From Ctenosaura bakeri (Eukaryota; Chordata; Lepidosauria; Squamata; Iguanidae): a DNA stretch of 64,000 nt. Positions 11,001-22,800 of the stretch are shown one piece after another. Below the pieces are notes generated by a model. That model did not search any database, was not told where the DNA came from, and was given only the letters and a program-made list of their open reading frames with translations. Position numbers and translations under genes: made by a program. The stretch spans positions 248,001-312,000 of the forward strand of contig CAOLHI010001251.1 in assembly GCA_948474755.1 (NCBI GenBank), given 5' to 3'. Each line of letters starts with the position of its first letter. Positions within the stretch are counted from its first letter, which is position 1.

Positions 11001-12994
11001 AGAAATATTACTCCTATAGTACAACTACTAAGACTCAGTTAAGTTGCAGAATGAAGATTAGCTTTCCTGCAGAGATGTGAAAATTATGCATAGATGAGAA
11101 GTGCACACTGGCCTTGAAAACCATTATCAAAGTTAAATCCACTGCAGCAGATCCAGAGTGGTTAACTGCTTTATAAAGCAAGTACAGATAATCTTTCCAG
11201 AGATGTGAGGAAGTAAAAGGAAACTTCAATATTTGCAGAACTCCGTTTTTTTTTTAAACAATTGATTCTATACAGGTATATACCAAATACCCTAATTTGT
11301 ATAACTTTCTCTTCTCACCTATGAGTCAAAAATAAGGGATTTTCTTTATTGGTATTTCTCCCATAAGCCTGTTCCTAATTTGTATGGATTATTATTTTAA
11401 ATGATAATCTACTACAGTCAGATGCCATGTATATATGAACATGATTCAGCTACAATATTCATTAAAATCTTAGCCACAAATCCTCTTAGGTATTAATTGC
11501 TTAAGGGGGAAAAGAAAAACCACTGACCAAAGCTTTCAGAGGCAGTAATGTGCAGGATCAGTTCTCAGGTTTTGTTTCTAAATTATTTCATAGGACAAAA
11601 AGTTTCATGTGCATTAGCAATTAAAGGTGCATTAGTTTTCCATGTACCCGCAAGCAAACTTGCAAGACAGGCTTTCTAGAAAATGTTTCTGCCAAATTTA
11701 ACACAGGTTCAAGAAGTGAAGATAATTATGATGCTCCAGAGCAGAGCTTGGAGAAGTTACTTTTTTGGATCACAACTCCCAGAATACTCTAGGCAGCAAT
11801 GCAAATGTAGAGTCAACATTTTGGACAACTCCTAGAATCCTCCAAAGATCACAGCCATGCGTGTGATCATACTGGGTTGTGGATTCCAGGAGCTGTTGCC
11901 CCCCACAACCCTTGCTTTCAAATTAACTTTTCCATATTCTGATTCAGACTCAAAATTATGCAGGGTATTTTTTTTTTTTTTAGTGTTGTAAAACCTTCAA
12001 ATGTGTGTGAACACCCCTTTTTAGCAAAAGCACTCCAAACAGCCTGGAGACCAGGTACGCAATGTCAGTGAGACCTAGCCTTTTGTGTGCAGGCAAAGAG
12101 CTCTTAGAGTGAGAGTTAGGAGGTGGTGATTTTGTGATATTATAACAAAGACTGCATCCTGAACACCATTTTCCCAAGCCAAATCCAAGTCGTACAGCAT
12201 GCAATAATGTAATATTTTAAAGTACACATATTATACGGTTTGTTTCTTTACCAGACTGTTTCTTGTTTTTAAAAACTTGAACCTCAGTGCTCCCTGAGGC
12301 ATAAAACATACATTGCTCCACAAAAGAATGTAGGTTGGAATGCTGAAAAGTAAAGCTAGAAACATGCGAAGTATGAACAGGAAGTGAAGTGCAACTGGAA
12401 TCTGTTCCCATTAGATTTCTGTTAACACTAGCTAAAAGGAATTAGTTCAAAATGTTTAAAGCACATCTATCAGAAGCCCTTCTGAAAAATAGCCAACTTT
12501 ATCCCAAAGTTCTGATTTTACAGGCCAGGTACCAATGTTTTTATACACAGAGCTGTAATAAAAGACATTATGAGATAACTGATCTACAGAGTTTGACTGC
12601 CTGCTGAACTGCAACAGGACAAAAAGATCCATGTATATGTTGTTGCTGCAAAGAAAGAATATAGTTTTATCAGATATCCATTTCAGGATATCATCTAGCC
12701 AGTTCGTACTGAGAGCATGTAATACTGTTATGTGGAATTTGAAACCACAAAGAAAGAGTCCATTAATATCACCTGGACTCCTTTCACCTGAATATCCTAC
12801 TGTGGTCTCATCTTATAAGTGCTGTTTTAGATCTGGGGTCAGACTTGACAAAACAATCCCAAAGAATAAGGTCCAAATATCAATCTTTGCAGAAATGCTA
12901 GCTTTCCACAGTTTACAAAGGATTTAAAAGCTATTTTAGATCAGGCTAGTTTTTTAGGGCTTTCAGTGAATTCATCTCAATGGGTATGTGAATC
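11001..12994. other. FAM13A intron
   Basis: Besides the hAT-like element at 11742-11938 nothing is recognised; short open frames have no coding signal. Confidence 0.5.
11742..11938. mobile_element. hAT-like element, 197 bp
   Basis: Starts agagcttggagaagttactt and ggatcacaactcccagaata, has an internal complementary pair, and ends ttaacttttccatattctg. Longer than most copies. Confidence 0.6.
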
Positions 12995-13190
12995 TCCTCT
13001 GGTAAAAGATGAGACTTGGGTCTGCACTTTCCATGTACGAGGTCTCAAATTCAATTCATGGCATTCTCTTTTCGTGGAGAGCCAGCAGGTAATAGAAAAG
13101 ACTTTTGCTGCTGAAGCCACCTCCAAGTACACAATACTTGGCTAAACAGACAAACAGCTTCAGTGTTAGGCTTATGAGAAACTGAAGCTT
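12995..13190 (+). repeat. tRNA-Ala-like SINE, diverged
   Basis: ctgcactttccatgtacgag and ctcaaattcaattcatggca resemble the tRNA-like head (tgctttgcatgc, gttcaatccctggc), followed by a body ending in tacttggctaaacagacaaa. Confidence 0.5.
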
Positions 13191-13794
13191 AAAAAGGCAT
13201 TTTAAAATGTCAGATCTGCAATTCAATGGTCAGCCTGCATGAGGAGAGGGGGAAACACCCAACTGCAGTGCTATATGCTGCCAAACACGTACGCTAGCCT
13301 GTCTCTGACCTACTTGCCTCAAAAGCCTCACAGCATGAGTACAAGAAGCATAACTTAAGACACCTCTGTTAAATAGTTCTGAGGGACTTCAGAACAGAAA
13401 TGAAGAATATCTATGAAATGCCTTAGGTTTATAAGCATTTTCTTTCTCCTGTGTACTGAATCACATGCTCCTTTACCTGTGAAGTGATACCACTTAATTG
13501 CTAACCTGTGGTGGGGTTTGTGTCAGTGACATGTTTTGAAATAATATTGTGCTCTCATCCTATTTTACATAATGACTATTTTATTTGTAGCATTTGCGTA
13601 AACACCCTGCTTCTGTGGCTGAAAGGCAGTCAAAGATGACAATAATGGCTCTTTTTGAAGTAAACAAGCAAAACATTCGTTCTGAAACCCATTACTCTTT
13701 GTTCTTGTCTCAGAGGACAAAATTCTGTCATCTGAAACTATCTGGAGACTGGTATGACAAGTTTCTAAAAGTGAGGGAGAAACTCTCAACGTAC

Positions 13795-13974
13795 ATCTCT
13801 CGGTTTCTTCGGGCTTCATCCTGTTCTTTATGGTGCCGCCTCCGCTGCCTGGCGGATACATTGGAAGATGTTGACGATGTTCCAGATTCGGAGTCTTCTG
13901 AGCTTTGACCCCCGGAGCCATGAACATCAAAAAGATGCTGCTCAACTGCTGACCTGATGGTCTTTTCTAAAAAC
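13795..13974 (-). CDS. FAM13A: FAM13A exon with EQHLFDV helix and Ser-rich linker
   Basis: A 180-nt exon (one base, 59 codons, two bases). The acceptor is ggcttgacag|g and the donor gagat|gtacgt. Residues 1-17 form the conserved segment FLEKTIRSAVEQHLFDV shared by FAM13A and, in a variant form, FAM13B. This is followed by an acidic/serine stretch (GGQSSEDSESG) and a basic stretch (ARQRRRHHKEQDEARR). The GGQSSEDSESG segment favours FAM13A over FAM13B and FAM13C. The exon sits inside longer open frames in two minus frames and one plus frame; the real boundaries come from splice sites and from phase agreement with both neighbours. No disruption is seen. Confidence 0.95.
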
Positions 13975-14877
13975 CTGTCAAGCCAAATTGAATGAATGGT
14001 TACATTAAAAAGAAGAAATAAGTGGTTCAGAAATGGGCCAATCTCCATTTGAACCTATAATCATACACCTCTTAACATAAGGGTGGTCAACTGTGTTACA
14101 GAAAACTAGGGCTCAGTTTTCTGTTCCTCGGACCCTCTGGAGGCAGCATAGGGCTGTTCCAGATCGGTTTAAAGAAGAGTTAGTTCTTGTGACATAGCTC
14201 ATTAGATTCTGCTGGGTTTTTCTAGTTGTTGTCACTGCTGTGTCCACTTCCATCTTTGAGGGGGCTGTTTGTAGTGGTTTCTTGGTGTTCTGCTATGGCT
14301 TTTCCAAAGGTTTGTTAAACACAATATGTGCTTTGCTGAGAGGGTTTGAAGGACATTTTTTTCTTCTCTCTGAATTTTAAAAAAATTCTTTACAATGACA
14401 GTATTATTGTGCAAAAGTGCCATTTCATTGTAAGTCTTTAAAAACTGTTTTTTAAAGGAGAGAAAAGAGGAGAAGAGGATGCTAGTTTGTTCTGGTATCT
14501 CATGAAATTAAACAGAAGCCCACTTAAGGATGGTCGTAAAATGTGACAGCTGAGGCTGAAAACTGCCAGAAAATATCTGGGGCAACCAAAACATCATTTG
14601 GATATTTGAACACCCTCCTCACTTCTGAGAATTACAGCAACACGCCTTCCAGAAATCCAGGACAACAAAAAGGCTCCCTGAGTGGTTTACAAATTTATTA
14701 ATTTGACAACTACTTAATCACAATCTCACTTTCAGCTGTGCACCTCTCTACTAAATTTTCTGAGGGATGCAGTTCTTACAAGCCTCCCAAGTGAAGAAAA
14801 ATTGAGTTTAAAGAATAAATACTATACAGAACAAAGAAAAACTGAAAAAGATATAAAGATATAAAGTGGTCACTTAC
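13975..14877. other. Short FAM13A intron
   Basis: About 0.9 kb between two exons, no repeat recognised. Confidence 0.6.
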
Positions 14878-14925
14878 TCTCCAGTAGCAGGGATGTTGTT
14901 GTTGTTGACTTGTGATACATGAGCA
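14878..14925 (-). CDS. FAM13A: FAM13A 48-nt microexon with Asn run
   Basis: A 48-nt exon between acceptor cacacag|t and donor gga-ga|gtaagtg. It reads AHVSQVNNNNIPATG with split codons at both ends: serine at the left junction, glutamate at the right. The human segment, by memory, is AHVPQVSNVSATGE, so the lizard exon has a short asparagine run encoded by four tandem AAC triplets. The run sits in a linker just before the conserved helix EKTIRSAVEQHLF in the next exon and is probably tolerated. Both introns interrupt in phase 2, matching the neighbouring exons. The next intron is only about 0.9 kb. Confidence 0.92.
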
Positions 14926-16019
14926 CTGTGTGAAAAGAAGCTTAAGGTTACAACTAAATGGCAAAGAGTACTAACAGCAGTGCTTCACTAAAATTCTAAA
15001 TTATTGATATAAAAGGATGTGACATTTATTTGCATTATTTATTGATTTATTTTCAGATTTATATCCCACCCTATATCAAAAATTCTGAAGTAGAAAATCA
15101 GCTCTGCACCCAGTTTTACACATGCAAGTGCACTATTTGTACTCTGGGCAAAAAAACAGGGAATTGATGCCACTGAAAAGTGTAAAATCTGTAATGATGT
15201 AACTTGAAGTGATTCAGAAAGGCAGGTCACCACTTGGTGTGTTATCATATGACAGAATACCTCTGACTGTAAGCACAGGGGAATACCAATTCATCTATTG
15301 TCTTGTGGTTGATGTGATCCATAAGCTCATGACATAAAGTAGGTTATACCGGGCAAGCAAACAAATTCCAGCTCAAGAGGAAATGTCTTGACATCTCTCT
15401 CTCCATCTCCCCCCACCCCCGTGTGTGTTAACATAGCTAACCCTATTTTTACAGGGTAAATGGATTTCTTGCATGTGTGTCATATAAACACTAAAATGCA
15501 GAGATGAGGAAACTGTATCTCTCCAAATGCTTTTGGATTACAATTCATTCTAGCACTAACCACATAATGGGATAGACCTTACATAATGAGGCTTTTTAAT
15601 GGGGTGCATCTGCTGCATTTTTAATTGTTTTTGTTATGGTTTTAAATGATTGTTCCAAAGCAGTGAGTCCCAATCTGAGGTACCCATACCCTTAGGAGCA
15701 TGAATGAGGACATATAGCGATATATGGGGGGGGGGGAGAGACAGTGGCCTGGGCAGGGTGGCTGCCTTTCCTTCTGTGGGTGTGGGGACGTCTTCTTCGA
15801 GCTCACAGAAATTTTCTGATGGGGCTTTTTTTTTCTTTTCAAAGAAAGGATATGGAGGCGGGGGGGTACAGTGTATTGAAACAGGCTGCCAAAGGATATG
15901 CAAGTGAAAAATGGCTGGGAAGCACAGTTCTAAAGTACTGATATTTTAATATAGTAGCTTGTTTAACCATTTTAAAAAACTTTTTTATTACTCATTTAAA
16001 TGTGTGTGTGCGTGCGCGC
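14926..16019. other. FAM13A intron
   Basis: Contains the G run at 15726; nothing else recognised. Confidence 0.5.
15726..15738. repeat. G homopolymer
   Basis: A run of eleven G (tatatggggggggggga), a likely slippage site. Confidence 0.9.
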
Positions 16020-16232
16020 TTTTAAGTTGCCTGCTAGCTTACAGCAGACCCATGAATTTCACAGGTTTTTCCTAAGGAAAGAATACTCAGAGGTGATTTG
16101 CCACTGCCTCCCTCTGAAATGTATCCACAGAACCTGGCATTCCTTGGTGATCATCCATCCAAGTGCTAAACAGGAATGACCCTGCTTAGCTTCCAAGACC
16201 AGATGAGATCCGGTGCATACATGGTATTTAAA
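16020..16232 (-). repeat. 5S-rRNA-derived SINE
   Basis: On the minus strand the head carries gtgctaaacagg/agcagggtcattcc-like 5S rRNA internal promoter sequence (plus-strand ccctgcttagcttccaagac). The body and tail run towards 16020. Diverged, not a 5S gene. Confidence 0.72.
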
Positions 16233-16235
16233 TGA

Positions 16236-16325
16236 AGGCATGTACCTTGTTTTAATTCATGTATGAGTCACTTTGGGTCCCCCTTGGGAGAAAGGTGGGA
16301 TATAAATTAAATAAATAAATAAGCA
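16236..16325 (+). mobile_element. L2-like LINE 3' end
   Basis: tatgagtcactttgggtccc, gggagaaaggtgggatataa and an aaataaataaat tail are the typical L2 terminus of reptiles. Confidence 0.7.
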
Positions 16326-17454
16326 AGCAAGCAAGCTATGGTGAGGAAACATGGATGCTATAGTCCAGTAACATCTGGACAACTGCACAGTCCCTATCCT
16401 TGCTTTACAGCATGCTGTGTGCACACACCCGCCCCCAGAACTTCAGGGGCACACCTCCTTCCAACACTCCCATTAAAGAACACTTTTTAATTGAAAAGGG
16501 TACCTTGTACCCCCTGTGGCCAAGTGGGCAATTACAGTGTGTCCCCATCCCTCAACTGTTTCAGCCCAGAACAGTCCCTTTCCCCCCAAAATTGGCACTA
16601 ACTGCCTACCATTTGGGGGGGGAGCCCTCCACTGGGCATAAAATGAGGCAAACATGCCCCTCACAGCCCCTAGAGGGCAGAAGAGACCTTTTTCCATTAA
16701 AAACATTTTTTAAAAAATTGGCTGGGGGGCTGCGCTGTGGTGTACACATTGCCCACTCCTTCTTTAAATCAGGAAAAGGAGGTGAAGCAGTTGGCTAATT
16801 AGTGCGATACATAACCTCCCCACACATGTAGAGGCACTTCATCCCCTCATGCTTTGACTAGAATTCACCTGTGTGCACAATAAATGCCCTCTTGACATTC
16901 TGTGGATGGGGCACTGCACCAGCCATAAGAACTTCTATGTACAGTAAACTACAGATAGATAAACAGAGGCAGCAACATGACATCTACATGCCTGTTACGC
17001 AAGTTTCTCAGAGGAGTATTTACAGACAGGGATATCAGACTAGGGACATTCATGGTTCAATGTGGCATGGAAGCTTTTATATGCATAATACAGAGATAAA
17101 ACTGCTTGCACCTCCCTTTATTATTATTATTTTAGTTCCTACACAAGTAGATGTGGCAGAAAAAGAATTTGGAACCTTCGCTATTTTGCACTATATCTCT
17201 CAGCATTATGGTCATGTTCTCTGGGTTATTGTTGAACATGTAGTCTAAGAAGTTACAGCAAAAAGGCACCTCCCTCTGATTTAACACATGAGGCAGTGTA
17301 CATGCAAACGAACACTTGATCTTCCTATGTATAAAGGATGCTATGCTTGAAAAAAAATGGTTCTCATTCATTATTTGTTCTTTGTCCAGTCTAAACTTTA
17401 GCTCCAGGCTGGAGACATCCCTGTTCAAAATCTTTCTCTTCCTAGGAAATACAC
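16326..17454. other. FAM13A intron
   Basis: 16400-16790 is locally C/G-richer with runs of C and G and may be an unrecognised repeat; no exon signal. Confidence 0.45.
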
Positions 17455-17907
17455 ATGGCACATGTGTCAAACACAAGGTCTGCAGGCTGAATCTGGCCAC
17501 CAGGCCATTTCATGTGGCCCTTGCACCTCTCCTTCAGCTGCGGCACTCCCTCCACTTGGCAAGCCCAATCCCTTCAACATTGCCGGCCCCCAGTTGCCAG
17601 TATTCTGAAGAGAGGCCCAGCAGCCAGCACTCGCGATCTACTTCTACTTCTGACTGCTCCTCTGTCCAAGTCTCGCCATCAGAGTGTTGTTGCAGGTTAC
17701 CATGGCAATGCTTCACATGGTTCACAAGAGTTGGACAGAGGAGTCGTCAGAAGTAGAAGTAGATCACAAGTGCTGGCTGCTCGGCCCCTCTTCAGAATAC
17801 TGGGAGCTGGGGGCCCGCAACATGGAGATCAGCCTCACCAGGTACAGAGAGGGGCTGGGGGACAGAAAGAGGCATATATATATGAGCACGCACATGTGTG
17901 TGTGTGT

Positions 17908-17940
<33 letters not shown>

Positions 17941-18053
17941 TACACATATATATACAGTCTTACATTATATAGTGTTACAGATACAATCGACCCTTCGAGG
18001 GCAACAGTAATGCTGAATGTGGCCCAAAATGAAATTGAGTTTGACACCCTTGG
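17455..18053. mobile_element. hAT-like fold-back element with microsatellite core
   Basis: Ends gtgtcaaac (left) and gtttgacac (right) form terminal inverted repeats of a type common in vertebrate hAT derivatives. Inside are two long arms (about 17548-17668 and 17730-17845) that are inverted copies of each other with scattered mismatches, around a 60-bp loop. To the right of the arms lies the TG/CATA/CA repeat at 17872-17957. Open frames across it are by chance. Confidence 0.65.
17872..17957. repeat. Compound TA/TG/CATA/CA microsatellite
   Basis: Alternating purine-pyrimidine blocks inside the fold-back element at 17455-18053, a potential Z-DNA stretch. Confidence 0.9.
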
Positions 18054-18737
18054 TAAATGGCATGAGGGAAGGAGGTGCTTCCTTAGATCAGGTCTCTTAA
18101 CTGCCAGGCAAGATTATATTCGAGACCTGCAACATCCTGTCTCTCTATTTCACCCCCATTCCCTTGCTCCTGCTGACTCAGCTTTGCAGATAAGGAGGCC
18201 ACGTGACATTTTACCGAAGTTCACCCTGACTACAGTATTCATTAAACCAAGTTGTTAGGGGCTTAAAACATTTCATTTGGCTTGATCCTCTTATCTGCAG
18301 GAGAATTAGTTAGCCCAGCTGGCCAGCCGGCTTGTATGTAAATCAACACGACATGGTTACACTACCAAGTCTAAGTGAAAGCTACACTATAAAATGCAAA
18401 GCTCTGCACACCACCCTAATGGACACTTGCTGAACAAGAACATGCTAACTACTGCTGCATGTATTACTTTACACATTCTGATGTTTAAAAAGTTCCCTTT
18501 TCTGCATGCTCGTTGGTACATCCTAGCGTCATGCAAACCCAGCTCTGCTTCCCTCCCTTGGTTCAGAAATAAGTAACTGGCTGAGGAGAGAGATAGGCAG
18601 CTTTCATCTGATGAAGGGATCAGCAACTGGGCAGTTCACAGCTGAATTCAGTTGCAATAAAACATAATACAGTCTTATAGTGTCTTACAGAATCTTTCCT
18701 GTCTTCATCCTCAACACAATTTATCACAGATCTTACA

Positions 18738-18905
18738 GAATCACAGAGTTGGAAGAGACCCCAAGGACTGCCTAGTTCAACACCCCGTCATGCAGGAATG
18801 TACACGGAGGGAACTCTCAAGAGACGGCCATCCAATCTGTTTAAAAACTTTCAAAAGAAGACAGTCTGTTACTTTTGGAGGGTGTCTCTTCCACATGTTA
18901 GAGAA
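18738..18905 (-). mobile_element. CR1 LINE 3' end
   Basis: cttacagaatcacagagttg, gaagagaccccaaggactgc and ccatccaatctgtttaaaaa are the reverse complement of a CR1 3' UTR. Confidence 0.8.
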
Positions 18906-18925
18906 AGGATTAAAAATGCAGAGAC

Positions 18926-19062
18926 CTAGTGTGGTTTACTATTTCAGTGTTTGATTAATACTCTGAGAGACTAGGGTTTGAATCCCTGCTCGGCCATGGA
19001 AATCCACTTGATGACCTTGGACAAATCATATTCTCACAAATTCAAGAGGAAAGCAATGGCAA
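18926..19062 (+). repeat. tRNA-derived SINE, 3'-truncated
   Basis: ctagtgtggtttactatttc, the B-box-like gggtttgaatccctgctcgg and ccatggaaatccacttgatg are present. The tail is lost where a second SINE begins. Confidence 0.72.
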
Positions 19063-19065
19063 ATG

Positions 19066-19305
19066 TAAGGAAATATAAGAAACTGGCACGTGTCTGCATA
19101 GGAAACTGCCTTGGAACAGGTCAACCTATTTGTCTATGTAGTCCAATATCCCATATTCTAAGTGATAAATCTCTGCCTGACATCTGCTGAGATCAATCTG
19201 CTACCTAACCCTTTTTAAACAGGAAATGCACAAGAGCCATAAAAAGACTATTGGCATACAAAGCGCATGTTCTGTCACTGAGCTATAAGCCCTCCCTAAA
19301 GAAGT
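19066..19305 (-). repeat. tRNA-Ala-like SINE
   Basis: On the minus strand the head reads gggcttatagctcagtgaca and gaacatgcgctttgtatgcc, like tRNA-Ala. The 3' part contains the complement of gaaactgccttggaacaggt. Relatives at 12995-13190, 41240-41335 and 56625-56700. Confidence 0.65.
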
Positions 19306-19714
19306 GATGCCCTGTGCCTCATGTGTACAGAGCTTAAGTAGGGAGCAACTTGGATTTGTCTTTTAGTGTATGCTTGAAAGAAAGCTATAACCTGATAAAC
19401 CCATCTGGCATGATACACATGTTATTAATGTTTCAGTAAGACATTTTTAATACATGATGTACAAACCCTGAAAGCTGGTAGGCCAAGAGTGCATATGTTT
19501 CCTCCTCCCTTACTTCATATGCAGACAACTTAGGATGAAGGAAGGGAGAGGCTGAGATCTAGAGTTGAGTGAGGATAACGGTTGGTATAGGTAGTGATAG
19601 AAGTGAAGCTTTCTCTATTCCCCACACACTCTAATGCCACTTTCTGCCACAACTAGCAGCAGGAAAGTAGTACTCTCAGAAGCCAGACAATGCTGTTTGT
19701 GTGTGTGGCATGTG

Positions 19715-19905
19715 CCTTAAACCTGTCTGTCTACTTATAGCGACCCATGGAATATTCAGAGATGGTTTTGCCAGTTCCTTCATCTGAAATGTAGCCTACA
19801 GCACCTGGTATTCACTGGCTGTCTCCCATCCAAGTAGTAACCAAGGCCAATCCTGCTTAGCTTCCAAAATCAGATGGGATCTATTGTCTTTAGGTTATTC
19901 AGGCA
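19715..19905 (-). repeat. 5S-rRNA-derived SINE
   Basis: The plus strand reads tcccatccaagtagtaacca and aatcctgcttagcttccaaa, the complement of 5S rRNA internal control sequence, joined to body tagcgacccatggaatattc. Confidence 0.75.
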
Positions 19906-20575
19906 TAGATAATACTGACCTGAATCTAATTCATAGTCCCAACCAGAGAGACACACTATATCAGTGGGGTTTTACATAAGTATTGACTTATCACTGAACA
20001 ATTGATCCAATGAGTCTACTCTAATTGGGATTTCTAATAAGATTCCGGCCACAGGTCTTTTCCACTGATCACTTGGGCTGTAATGAAAAGTGGGCAGAGT
20101 TCATTCAAAATTCAGGATTATCACAAAGGGGCCAGGGGCTGCATGCAGCCCCTGGCTACAGGTTGTTCTGAAGGCAAATACCCACACAAGACAGCTTCCA
20201 TAAAAAAAAAGCAATATAACATATATAAACTTTAAAAAAATATCCAGAATAATTTAGGCACCAGTGTTTGCATGATTATTGTCCAGGAAACAATTGGCTT
20301 CACCCATTCTTGTTCCTTTTCATGGCAACTTGATGCAACAAAATGAGCAACTGAAGCTTTTTCACAGCACAGAGATTATGTTTGCAGATCAAACTCCTTC
20401 TCAGAGCAGACCAAAAAGAAAACTGAAGCTTGTGCTTTCTTATAGTGTTTTCACACTGTGACCAACCCCCCAACTTGTTTTGATGCTGCATGTTTGTGAG
20501 GCTGTTGTTTTTGATATCCAGAAAGCTAAACCTGAGCAGGGCTGTTAATAACAAGGTCTCTCGGAAGTCATCTCA

Positions 20576-20634
20576 CTTGTAGGTTTGCCGTAAGTCAAAG
20601 CTGACTTGATGGCACATATCCACTAAAAAAAAGC
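20576..20634 (+). repeat. SINE tail fragment
   Basis: ttgccgtaagtcaaagctga and cttgatggcacatatccact match the 3' tail shared by the 5S- and tRNA-derived SINEs. Confidence 0.45.
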
Positions 20635-20662
20635 AAACCCAACTTAAAAGAGGAATGATTTA

Positions 20663-21148
20663 GGCCCTTTTCACACGTGCAGAGCCGAAACGGGGCGGCG
20701 CACACAGGGGCGGAGATTACCTGCGTGCGTTTTGCTCCGTCCCTGCTCCGTCCCTGGGGGGAGTGCGGCTCCGCCGCTCCACACGCCGTCGAGTTTCGGC
20801 GGCGTTTGGCGGCGCCCAAAATGGCGGCTGGCAGCTTCCGGCGGCGCTCCGCCAATTAGGGCAGCGCGCCAGCCGGAAGCCCGCCCCCGGGCAGATCTGC
20901 AGAGACGCACTAATGCATCTCTGCAGATTCACACCGGGAGCAGCGGCAGATTAGTGTGGGCGAGTTTCGTAAAAACCACCTGGGAAGGTGGTTTTTAAAA
21001 AACTCGCAGCGCCACCCTAGCGGCTGCACTAGAGCGGTTGGAGGTGTGGAGCCTCACATTTTCCAACCGCACTAGATCGCCCCGCGGTGTGGACAACCTC
21101 CATCTCGGATCGTCTCAACGCGGGGTTTTACCCCGTGTGGAAATGGCC
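20663..21148. mobile_element. GC-rich 486-bp element with the same ends
   Basis: A strikingly GC- and CpG-rich island in AT-rich intron. The left end GGCCCTTTTCACACG and right end CGTGTGGAAATGGCC pair as inverted repeats and resemble the palindromic family ends. The flanks are TTA/TTT. Inside are further hairpins: gcagagacgcactaatgcatctctgc (20898-20923) and aaaaaccacctgg/aaggtggttttt (20971-20996). Open frames here are composition artefacts. It may be a larger member of the same group or a separate element with convergent ends. Confidence 0.6.
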
Positions 21149-22552
21149 TTTGTTTGTCACATTCCTTCCCCTTTTCTTTACTCAGTTAAAAGACTGTAAT
21201 TAATAACTCTTATAATTAAAAGCACAGGTATGTTCTAGGAGGGGCAATAACTTTCACTGAGATGATACAACTTCAGAACAGTGAAAGTGAACAAGGATGC
21301 TTTCTACATTGTTAGTTAGGTTACTGAAAGTGGCACAGAATTAAGTAAATAAGTTAATGTTAGGTTATACCTATATGAAGCAGGAGAGAGAACCTACCAA
21401 TAAGAATCTTACTGGTGTCCTACACACATGGAAGTTCACTTATACAAGTGAAGGTACACTTTCGGCCACTGTGCAATGGAAATATTCAGTTCATGGTTAT
21501 GGAAGTGGAGTTCCAGAAATGTAACCATTTCACAAGAACCTACATCTGCTTGTTAGTCCTGACTAGCATAGAGCTACTTAATCAACTGTATTAACTTCAT
21601 GTTAACTCATCATTCAACAAGGGATTCAGTGGGCTTACTGTAGTTGGGACTAACCAACAAGATGCACTTGTGCGTTCTTGGACGATGTGCAACTATTCAT
21701 CAATGCCATCAATGCACCAGTTCATTCACTGCAATTGCAGAAATAGCTACTCTGCATTCCCCATTGCACAATGGAAAAACAAACAAGCACATTGGCAAGT
21801 ACACCATCAGTTGCACAACATAAGTATTCAGCAGAAGGATGGTGTAATGCAACTATCGTGTAACTATGTGAGTATGGATCTTAATCCATATCTAAAAGGA
21901 ATTACAGCCAGCTAAGGTTCAACAAGCATCCCCTTTAATGTTACAAATTATGTGCTTATTCATTTTGCTTTAATGAGATCTTCAGGTTGCATTCTTTTGC
22001 TGATATGGAGATGAGGAGGAGGAAAAAAGAGTTCACAAGAAATACACTCAAGTCACTGCACTCATCAAAAATTCTACACCATTTGCAGCACAGCTGACAA
22101 AAAAAAAATAGGAGTGGGGTATACATAATGTTCCTGCTAATTGGCAAATATCAAGCATTGTGCAGTTCCTGGAATCTGGACAACTTTTGTTTGCATCCAC
22201 CCAAGATGTTACATAACTGTCTGCTCTCAAACACTGCACTCGCTGTGCTGTAGACAAGCTGCAGCCCACATCCTTCATGTATTTACATTAATTGCTCAGT
22301 TCTCCTGTCACATAAATAAGTTTATATCAATGCAAGCTTGAATGGCAGGAAGTCAGCAAAACAACGGGAGTGGGGTGGGGTGGGAAGAGAACCATCCAGC
22401 AAAACAGCTTCTGGCGTGGAACAGCTAGGATTGTTTTCTTTCCTTGATCCCTGAACCAAGCTAGGGAAGAAAAATGGCAGGAGTCACTTCAGTGAGAACA
22501 TCTGCCTCCCATCACAAGACTTCTCAAAAATACACGGAGCAACCATCGTCCA

Positions 22553-22800
22553 GCTTAGAGTCATAGAGCTGGAAGGTGTCCCAAGAGCCATCCAGTCGAA
22601 CCCCGGCCATCCAGGAATACACAACTAAAGTACTCCTGAAAGATGCTCATCCAACCCCTGTTTAAAGATTTCCAAGGGTGGAGAGTCCATATCCATCTGA
22701 GGCAATCTATTCCACTGAAGAAAAGCCCCTACAGGAAAAAAAGTTCTTCCTAGTGATTTGGTGGATCCTCTTTCTTGCACCAGTTCTTTCCAGCCAAATC
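22553..22800 (-). mobile_element. CR1 LINE 3' end
   Basis: gagtcatagagctggaaggt, ccatccaggaatacacaact and aggcaatctattccactgaa follow the CR1 3' UTR order on the minus strand. Confidence 0.8.

Noticed and set aside
13594..13945. Plus- and minus-strand open frames over the FAM13A exon
   Set aside because: Shadows of the 180-nt exon; only the frame giving EKTIRSAVEQHLF agrees with splice phases.
16400..16798. 132-codon open frame
   Set aside because: Low-complexity C/G runs, no splice sites in phase, no family.
17512..18258. 248-codon plus-strand open frame
   Set aside because: It crosses a fold-back element and a microsatellite (Thr/His/Tyr runs), with no domain.
19255..19305. tRNA-Ala gene on the minus strand
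   Set aside because: Diverged head without a proper acceptor stem, continuing into a SINE body.
20595..20998. Several open frames in the GC-rich island
   Set aside because: Frames are open on both strands because stop codons are rare in GC-rich DNA. No family is recognisable.
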